NCBI RefSeq assembly: GCF_021134715.1
Contig: NC_060018.1
Coordinates: 10,619,501-10,683,500, forward strand
Origin: Daphnia pulex
Lineage: Eukaryota > Arthropoda > Branchiopoda > Diplostraca > Daphniidae
Length of the DNA stretch: 64,000 bases
Direction: 5' to 3'
Part shown: positions 57,751-64,000 of the stretch, piece after piece
Numbering within the stretch: the first letter of the stretch is position 1
Layout: every line of letters begins with the position of its first letter
Made by a program: the position numbers and the translations under genes
The notes under the pieces: model-generated
Seen by the model: the letters and a program-made list of their open reading frames with translations, nothing else
Told to the model about the DNA's origin: nothing
Databases searched by the model: none

Positions 57751-58700
57751 ATGATATACGATACAGAAATGGCTGCTGTGAATCAATCTTTAGTCGACCT
57801 TGGAGTCACCGATGACGCCGCCAGACATTCCAATTCGGGAAAATTCCGGTCATCTTTCACCGCTGTAAGCATTCAATGACTTTAATTTAAAAAAACGTGT
57901 ATTTCTTTTCTATTCTTCTGTAACATGATTTTGTTTATAACTTTTTGATTTGTATAGGAAGAAGTGGCTCGAATGGCCAGCGCTCACGTAATTTTGACGC
58001 GAGTTGACATGCGAAAATTTCAACCAAGAGAACGTCCAGTCGCCGCAAAAACTCGCATACAACAACTACAAGATGCGCTTCGTTTGTTGGAGTTGGAGGT
58101 TGCGAAAGACCATGGATTGAGACCATTGGAGGTAACATACTCTTCACCTATTTTCCAAGTAATATGTACGTATATATATATGCTACTTTGCATTCGAGAT
58201 TTCCGTGTATTTAACTAGATCTGTTTGATAGGGTGCCTTTCCCATCAAGCGTTCCATGATTGATGAGCTGAAGGCGGAGTACGACAAGAAAACAGCGAGA
58301 AAAGCAGCAACCGCCCTACTGGCGGAGCTCTACAGCCCGCTGTATATGGAGCTCCCAAAAAGAACTGCTACGCCAACTAAGCGGCCTGATTGCGATGATG
58401 TTGCGATTACGCTACCAGAAAATGAATTGGAGGAGATTTTTGGTAAGTAGTTTTGTCAAAGATTTATATATATATGCCGTATTGTAAACTTTTCATCTAT
58501 ATTTCTATTTTCCATTTCCACACCTTTTAGATGCTCTGCACAAAATCAAACCGGATAGTAAAACTAACAAGAAAGTGGATAGGGAAATCAGGGCTGAAAT
58601 GACGCAGTGTTTCAATGTGTGTTCCAAGAAGAGTAAGATTTGGCTCCGAAAGTATAAGTCGCTTAAGGAAAAGTTGAAAATGGAAATGGACGATGAATAA
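57751..58700 (+). CDS. Intact four-exon gene, unknown 222-residue protein
   Basis: Exons 57751-57864, 57958-58131, 58232-58442 and 58531-58700 (TAA). Introns of 88-100 bp have GTAAGC/GTAACA/GTAAGT donors and TAG acceptors, with phases 0, 0 and 1 that fit exactly. The sum is 669 nt, 222 residues plus stop. The start ATG gives MIYDTEMAAVNQSLVDLGVT. The middle has AAKTRIQQLQDALRLLELEV (helical), SMIDELKAEYDKKTARKAAT, and the C-terminus is Lys-rich with a CFNVCSKKSKIWLRKYKSLK segment. There is no signal peptide or membrane span, and I recognise no domain. The Lys/Glu-rich helical character might suit a nuclear or DNA-binding role; this is a guess. It is the only multi-exon frame in the window without a visible defect. 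Confidence 0.7.
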
Positions 58701-58849
58701 CTATTCCTTTCAAAATTTGAAATGGAATACTATTCCTCATCTTTTTGCATTTTCATTTTTTCCTTCTTTACTTTAATATAATTCAGTTAATTTCTATCGC
58801 TTTTCGCTTAAATTTTTGTGATAGTTTGTATCTTTAAAATTTGCAAAAC

Positions 58850-59200
58850 TTGGAAATAATATGCCAGTATTTAGAAAGTGAACAGGACAGTGACGAAAGT
58901 GACGATAGTGAAAGCGACAGTGAAACAGAAAGCGAAGAAGAAGAAGGCGAAGATGCGGCAGCTAAGCAATTAGAGGTTGATGAAGACTGCGAAAAACCGC
59001 AGTACATTCCGAAAAGAGGAGACTTTTATGAACATGATGTTCGTAAACGCGAAACAGTTGAAGAGGCACCAGAGCCGGCGGCTCAAACGATTCTCAAACC
59101 AACGACAACACTCCACAGACACTACCAAAGCAAACCCGGTACAATCTTGGAGTGTCGAAAAATCCACAGAGCAATCAACATCCAATACTTAAATGAATGA
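58850..59200 (+). pseudogene. CASC3/Barentsz SELOR fragment, second copy
   Basis: Encodes an acidic tract (DSDESDDSESDSETESEEEE), then EDCEKPQYIPKRGDFYEHDV and RKRETVEEAPEPAA. The SELOR start 'P.YIP..G.FFEHD' is intact here, unlike the 16.7-18.2 kb copy, where Glu is a stop. The next expected exon (with WGHDMFDP-like sequence) is not found; the frame ends at 59198. It lies only ~150 bp beyond the intact four-exon gene, on the same strand. Confidence 0.75.
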
Positions 59201-59212
59201 AGATTTAAGATC

Positions 59213-59310
59213 TGAGCATGTGGATGATCATGTGATGGATAAGTATGTGGATCAGATGGATGTTGATCAAATGGATGTAGATGAGATTGATGTGGATCGT
59301 CCAGCTTAGT
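59213..59310 (+). repeat. GATGTGGATCAGATG-type coding repeat
   Basis: Repeats of TGGATCAGATGGATGTTGA and close variants encode VDQMDVDQMDVDEIDVDRPA ending in a TAG. It resembles an acidic tail expanded by slippage. Both strands are open, so I do not claim a separate gene. Confidence 0.6.
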
Positions 59311-59319
59311 GGCACGATA

Positions 59320-60580
59320 CAACCTCTATTCTGCAACTGCAAATTGACCGCCGGAGACCATGCTTGACAATCTTTTCTCGACAGATTACCCGTAGTAGGC
59401 ATTGCGTGAATATTCTCTATTCAGCACAATTACCGCCGGAGGCGATCTGACACAACTAAAACGGACGATATATCGTGAAACAATCAACATTTATGGAAAC
59501 GTAAAGATTGGTGGTTCGAATTTCAGCCGAGACGAGCCTTTTTTGCAACTAAAAGGGCTTCCAATAAGAATGAGTAGGAATGAGTAGTGGCTGAAAAATC
59601 AAAACAAAGTGAGATAGTTTAAACATTTCTGATTGCGCACGTGCTTAACACTGCATCAAGAAACAAACTTAAATTTGTGTTCTTCAAGACTTTAGCCGAC
59701 CCAAACATCGTGCTAAAAGACTGCAGAAAATAGGTAACAACTTTCATGCGATATGTGTGTCATAGGGCAAATGTATAGATTAAGTTGTTTGTGTGATGAT
59801 TATGAGAAAGCGTTCTCAAAATAAAAACAAGCCCACATTTGAGACACTCACTCATTTCATTCCATGTTTACTTTTCTGTAAGCGAGTTTCCTTTAAAAAA
59901 TATGGAAGATTGACACTGGTCTCTCAAATGTGGTTAAAGTAGCCCATGTGTGCTAGTATGTAGAGACCGCTGTCTCACTTTAGAGAAAATTGCAAGAATG
60001 ACACCGGTTACTTAGAATTAAGATCACAATTGCATGTTTGATGCTTTGTTAAGATTACTTCCCTTAATTTTAAGAAAACTAAGGTATTATTGAAGTATTA
60101 AGGTCCACCACAAGATAGTAATAGGCTATTTGTTTTTTTTACTACTCTAGTTGGAACTTCATATGAGATTGAACACAATTTTAAGCTAAATAGTGATTTC
60201 CTTGTAAATCTACATGTTTATGGTAATTTTGCAATTAAAAATGGTTCACACATTTTTTTCAATAATTTAAATTCTTTTAGAAGATGAAAAAAATGTTGTT
60301 TATTCAACAAGTGAAGAATATGAACTGGCAAAAACTCACTGTAAAGATCAATATATTGCTCATCTTATAAATTTTGGATACATGACTCGGTAATTTGTTT
60401 TCAATAATTACATTTGTTGTTGAAATAATATTTTTAATGTGCAAATTGCTGATCTGGCGATCCCGTCAGATATAAATCGCCGCTTTTTCCCCCTGTCTTG
60501 CTCTCTGCTATTCGAGAAAGTATAATCGACGGTTACACTTCAAAAGTTGTCTTCCTGAATATTAAGTTACCGAGGATCTT
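59320..60580. other. No gene recognised
   Basis: A short plus-strand open stretch (59402-59587) and a 3'-splice-like segment at ~60290-60395 (EDEKNVVYSTSEEYELAKTH) have no known family. The remainder is AT-rich. Confidence 0.35.
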
Positions 60581-60585
60581 CAATA

Positions 60586-60948
60586 ATGATAGTTATGGCT
60601 GATGGGGAATCACCTCACCCCCATAAGCTGTTTGTCTTTATGACACAGCAACTTGGAAGCTGTTTTCGCATTACACAGCGTAAAGAATGGAGTAAATGGC
60701 GTGTAATGATGACGATCTATGGAGATCCTGGGCGTAATCAGTCCGCCATTGATGAAAATGTAGATGTGGCGAGGGATATTTGCGTTAGGACTTACATCAC
60801 GTTCTTGTTAAAGGAGGATATTATAAAATTGGATTATCTCCCTGGTAGAGAATTTGGTCGCTATCAAATGCTCATCAAGGAAAATCTCCCTCTCGACATT
60901 GACTCTCTTGTACTCCCGTACTTGACCAGCAATACACCTAGTTCGTAA
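60586..60948 (+). CDS. Hypothetical 120-residue open frame
   Basis: Starts MIVMADGESPHPHKLFVFMT, with FRITQRKEWSKWRVMMTIYG in the first half and DICVRTYITFLLKEDIIKLD then PGREFGRYQMLIKENLPLDI in the second. Balanced composition and length suggest real or formerly real coding sequence. I do not recognise the family, and no neighbour suggests a role. Confidence 0.4.
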   Translation: MIVMADGESPHPHKLFVFMTQQLGSCFRITQRKEWSKWRVMMTIYGDPGRNQSAIDENVDVARDICVRTYITFLLKEDIIKLDYLPGREFGRYQMLIKENLPLDIDSLVLPYLTSNTPSS

Positions 60949-61197
60949 CCCAAACGTCCCCAAGTTGCCTCATCTTTATTCCCCTGTAAAGTGGAGCTTT
61001 ACACGGTTATGAAATGATTTAAGAGTACGGCTTGAAATGCTGGTAGGAAGCAGTAAAATTGAGAAACACCTATTGGTTTCCAAAAACTCCCTTGCCCCAG
61101 TCGGATATGGAGAAACTTTCTTTGGGGAACAATGGTTAATTTCAAACCGTGGAAAGAAAGAACCTGCGACCTACCTCGGCGGAGCCAAGGTCAGTTC

Positions 61198-61320
61198 TAG
61201 TTCTAGAACAAAGAGGGGAAAGTTAGAAAAGGGGGTGAGAGAGGGTAGCAAAATGAGGGGGACAGCATTGCAACATATGAAGAAACTGAGCGCGAAATGG
61301 ATATTTCCGACAAGGGTGAA
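61198..61320 (+). repeat. Dispersed element related to 26530-26705
   Basis: Purine-rich blocks GGGGGTGAGAGAGGGTAGC and AAATGAGGGGGACAGCATTGC match the minus strand at 26590-26680 in the same order. Flanking conserved ends were not identified. Confidence 0.5.
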
Positions 61321-61419
61321 GGGTGTTCCTCCGCTGTCTAACATCGCAGCGAAAGTAGTTCAAAGCATCGTCTGCTCTAGTTTCTCGCGTATAGACCACT
61401 TTTGACTTGGATCTTATCC

Positions 61420-62130
61420 GCCATAGCCAAAAGTCGTGCGGCTAGTCGACTAGTGCGCACCGTGGTGGGGGATAGCCGAAACATGCCGCAGACTTGGCTA
61501 GATTGAGCCTATGTCCTAGGCAGTTGTTTGCTTGTTTAGCTATCATACCAAAAAAGTACCGGCGCAGCTTCGCAATAAGCAGTGCAACTATGTTGGTTTT
61601 TTTCTGATGATTTATCTAGATTCTCGTTGATTCTCACCGCCATTGTTTCGTCCAAGTTGAAATCTATCTTTGCTCCTAAGACAAGAGGCCTCTAAGAAGG
61701 CGAAAGGACTATTGTTCTTTAAGGACTGAGTGGAAGACCGAAATGAAATGGGATCTCATGTGAACTTAATTTGGCCGACCTTGCCCAAATTGGCCGGCAC
61801 TCGCGTTTCCCGAGGATAATGATGGACACTGATAAGCTGGTGGAACGTTTGGACAATTTCTTGCCGAATGCCCTTTCATGTTACAGGCATAAACGTAGAG
61901 GTGAACGAGTTGGATTGTCGCTTGGATAGAACTGAAATGAACCTTCTGGCTAGCAATATGGCTTTAAGAGTTGCCCCCATGGTATTCATTTTGCAACATG
62001 GTCTATCTCCATATGTACTACTTAGTCAACAATCGCAGCTGCACTTTTTTATACAGGCTGGTCTTGTTATGCCATCAAACGGCCAGAGGAATGAAACATA
62101 CCCCCTACCCCCCCCCCCCTACCTGAAAAT
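61420..62130. other. No gene recognised
   Basis: Mixed sequence with a C-run at 62106-62119 and no supported coding region. Confidence 0.4.
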
Positions 62131-62141
62131 AAATCTGTATC

Positions 62142-62213
62142 GAATCATTAGTTTAGTGGTTAGCGAGCCGCCTAATCACTTGAAATGGTTGAAGGTTCGA
62201 ACCTTGAATCAGA
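62142..62213 (+). other. tRNA-like sequence (A and B boxes), probably SINE head or tRNA relic
   Basis: TAGTTTAGTGGTTAGCG (62149-62165) resembles a Pol III A box and GGTTCGAACC (62194-62203) a B box, 45 bases apart, the spacing found in tRNA genes. The expected acceptor stem (GAATCAT against GAATCAG) does not pair, and the D stem is poor. It is therefore not a functional tRNA; a tRNA-derived SINE or decayed tRNA fits better. Confidence 0.35.
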
Positions 62214-62288
62214 CTAAGCTTTTATTTTACTTTGCCGATTCTAGCGGCTACTGGCTTTTGAGTGGAGCATGCACTGCATAGGCAACGT

Positions 62289-62488
62289 TGCCAAGTGAGA
62301 TTGTATTTTTTCACGCGTCGATTTACATCAATCTGGCAACACTGTATGGTGAGAGCGAATCAGAATGCTGGAAAAAGTGCTGTCGTGATTATGTACTACT
62401 TAGTACATATTGCCTCGAGACCACACTGTCATTTTGGCCATTAGAGCCTCCAGTACTAGCTGGAGCTGAGCTGGTACTAGCTTGTCTG
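62289..62488 (+). repeat. Dispersed repeat: DUF6729/KDZ-like 3' fragment, second edge copy (part 1)
   Basis: Nearly identical to 1-197, with the same peptide LYGESESECWKKCCRDYVLL. It ends at CTTGTCTG (62481-62488). The continuation of the left-edge copy is found only at 63242-63338, again starting CTTGTCTG. Confidence 0.85.
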
Positions 62489-63241
62489 CGCTGAACCGGA
62501 ATCCACTAATATTACAAACAGTTATTGGAAATGTTGTAGTTTTTCGCAAAAAGCACCTTCTGGCCGTTAGAGTTGGTTTTTCCTAAAAGAAATATAACTT
62601 GTCATTGAAAAATATTTCATAACTAGTCATGTAGGGTTTTTGTACATACCATTACTCGACAGACGGACGGTTTGGTCAGTCACGGCCATAGTGGCCTAGA
62701 ACTTTGCACTTATTGCAAGGTGTCCTCTTCATTTTTTGATTTTTCGTTCTTTTGTTGTTCTTCTTCTTCTTGCCAACTGCTGCAATTCTTCCGGCCAAAT
62801 ATGCCATATTTTCATCAATATCTGAATTTTCCACCCCAACTACATTTTCCGACCTATCCCCCCAACCAATGCAACCCCATGGTTATGACCCTGTCCAGTA
62901 ACATAATCCTGAATTATCGAAACTAATCCCTCCTCAGAATCAGTGCAGCATGTGGCAATTTCGCCCAGAAGATCAGTTATTTTACGACGCACTTTTTCAA
63001 TTCTGTTCTTATCCTAAGGGGAAGTAAACAAGAGTTAAAGGCAATGTTTGCACAAATAGAAGCAGGAATAACGGTATTACATACCTGGAATTGAATTCCG
63101 TAGTGAATTGGTTGAATTCCTTGCCCATGTCAGAAACTGTCACCCATTCCCGTTCTTCAGTTCCTAGCCACTTCAAAAGATAGTGGACTTTTCCATGAAA
63201 ACTTCTGTGGCGGAAAAAAGAAAGTAGTTGTGCGCTACTAT
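62489..63241. mobile_element. 753-bp segment between 8-bp direct repeats, absent from the left copy
   Basis: The segment is bracketed by CTTGTCTG at 62481-62488 and 63242-63249. The related sequence at the left edge has a single CTTGCCTG and no such segment. An 8-bp duplication is usual for hAT, P and KDZ-type insertions, but clear terminal inverted repeats are not seen. The reverse, a deletion between short repeats in the left copy, is possible. The segment carries the chromodomain exon and CCHC exon described next. Confidence 0.55.
62676..63204 (-). pseudogene. Second chromodomain / zinc-knuckle copy
   Basis: Minus-strand exon 63204-63085 encodes SFHGKVHYLLKWLGTEEREW then VTVSDMGKEFNQFTTEF, a chromodomain core in the same place as YLVKWMDYDNTENTWEP of the left-hand gene, though the WEP motif has become WVTV. 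The next exon (from 63013) reads DKNRIEKVRRKITDLLGEIA only after a one-base slip. Near 62676-62722 it ends in CNKCKVLGHYGRD followed by TGA exactly where the last Cys of a CX2CX4HX4C knuckle is expected. Exon borders are canonical. This appears to be a diverged, inactive paralogue. Confidence 0.6.
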
Positions 63242-63340
63242 CTTGTCTGTTGAAGAATCTGATCCGAATGATGCGACACCGGATTCTTTCATTTTTTATG
63301 TTGGTACTGGTTGGATAAGTCCAGTAATTTGCTCCAACCG
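63242..63340 (+). repeat. Dispersed repeat, second edge copy (part 2)
   Basis: Matches 196-293 with few differences. On the minus strand the same bases are part of a 50-codon frame beginning MSSRKQEALNLAFLDFAEQL (63428-63277), which suggests that coding sequence of another gene is read through this stretch. Confidence 0.75.
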
Positions 63341-64000
63341 TTGGAGAATTCTCGAGCAGCTGGAATTATTCCAGCTGCGAATAACTGTTCGGCAAAATCC
63401 AGAAAGGCTAGATTCAGTGCCTCTTGTTTACGGGACGACATCTGCTCTGCGGAAACTATAACTAAACAAAAAAAACTTAGAAAAAAGATAATTTTTTAAA
63501 ATTTTTAAAATTATTATTACTTTCTCCATTTGAGGCATACCGTAGGTAATAATTGTAACACCCCGGTTCTCCTGTGTCACTTTTCAAAAAATTTCCCATC
63601 CCTAGAGCGTGCTCTACTTTCGTCCGTGCGTTATGCGCAGTAAAACTCCCCCATGACTCAACATTTAAGCTGACGATGTATGCGTTGAAATTCTCCCCTC
63701 TGCGACCGTCTAGGGTCATTAAGCATAATTCAATCAGGTGATTGAGGAAAATCGTCGCACATTCCCTTTTATTATCATCCACGTAATTGTCATTGCCAAT
63801 GTATTGGGCCACAAAGGGGTCACCTGAATATATGGAAAAGAAAAAAAAAAGAAAACAAGAATAACAAAATGTTTTTTAAATAATTTACCGGGAACCGTAA
63901 CTCTTGTTCTTGATCCACCGGGGATTACTACGCTTGTGACAATTGGTGCAGTTCGAACTTCCACGTTACATGTTAAAAATTTATTGGTAGAAGTGTACAA
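63277..64000 (-). CDS. Unrecognised spliced gene running off the window edge
   Basis: Minus-strand exon 64000-63890 encodes TSTNKFLTCNVEVRTAPIVT then SVVIPGGSRTRVTVPG. After a ~55-bp intron with AG acceptor, 63823-63510 continues DPFVAQYIGNDNYVDDNKRE, CATIFLNHLIELCLMTLDGR and ARTKVEHALGMGNFLKSDTG. Exon 63442-63277 encodes AEQMSSRKQEALNLAFLDFA and EQLFAAGIIPAAREFSNGWS. No family is recognised. It lies directly upstream of the chromodomain exon on the same strand, so it may be its N-terminal part. Incomplete at the window end. Confidence 0.4.

Noticed and set aside
62142..62213. Functional tRNA gene
   Set aside because: The acceptor arms do not pair and the D stem is poor.

Overview
This window looks like a repeat-dense, gene-poor stretch of an arthropod nuclear genome. 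A small-genome crustacean such as Daphnia fits best, but that is an inference from the kinds of element present, not a proof. The eukaryotic signs are GT-AG introns of about 50-100 bp, non-LTR, BEL/Pao and Ty1/copia retrotransposons, cut-and-paste transposons, and pieces of animal genes: ABCA transporter, proteasome beta-6, matrix metalloproteinase, BET bromodomain, CASC3/Barentsz, FBXO21 and RecQ. I see no bacterial operons, CRISPR arrays or rRNA.

Layout. 0-2 kb: a dispersed transposon fragment and a decayed chromodomain/VAEPL-repeat/zinc-knuckle gene. 2.8-9.6 kb: a string of host-gene fragments (ABCA, a possible MON2 piece, PSMB6, the hemopexin end of an MMP), split by a CR1/L2-like LINE that itself carries a palindromic MITE. 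10.4-15.8 kb: a nearly full-length I-group LINE with a 14-bp target-site duplication. 16-18.3 kb: partial BET bromodomain and CASC3 genes. 19-23.3 kb: a Tc1-like scrap, a degenerate tandem repeat and simple-sequence-rich DNA. 23.4-26.5 kb: a 3'-truncated BEL/Pao element. 27-30.2 kb: copia debris and a FBXO21-like pseudogene with an internal tandem duplication. 31.3-39.3 kb: a nest of two DUF6729-type (KDZ-like) transposase pseudogenes, a copia element and a Tigger/pogo element. 45.7-48.8 kb: a 3.17-kb DNA transposon with roughly 295-bp terminal inverted repeats and a spliced transposase. 49-55.6 kb: a RecQ-type helicase followed head-to-tail by a DDE-type transposase pseudogene. 57.7-58.7 kb: an apparently intact four-exon gene of unknown function. 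58.8-64 kb: a second CASC3 fragment, a second chromodomain copy and a second copy of the left-edge repeat.

Most coding pieces carry stops, frameshifts or lost catalytic residues. Several host-gene fragments keep their introns, so they arose by DNA-level duplication or gene decay and not by retroposition. The best candidates for something undescribed are the large-TIR transposon at 45.7-48.8 kb, the helicase-plus-transposase pair at 51.7-55.6 kb, the chromodomain/CCHC family at both ends, and the intact gene at 57.75-58.7 kb. No database search was possible; all family names come from motif recognition.
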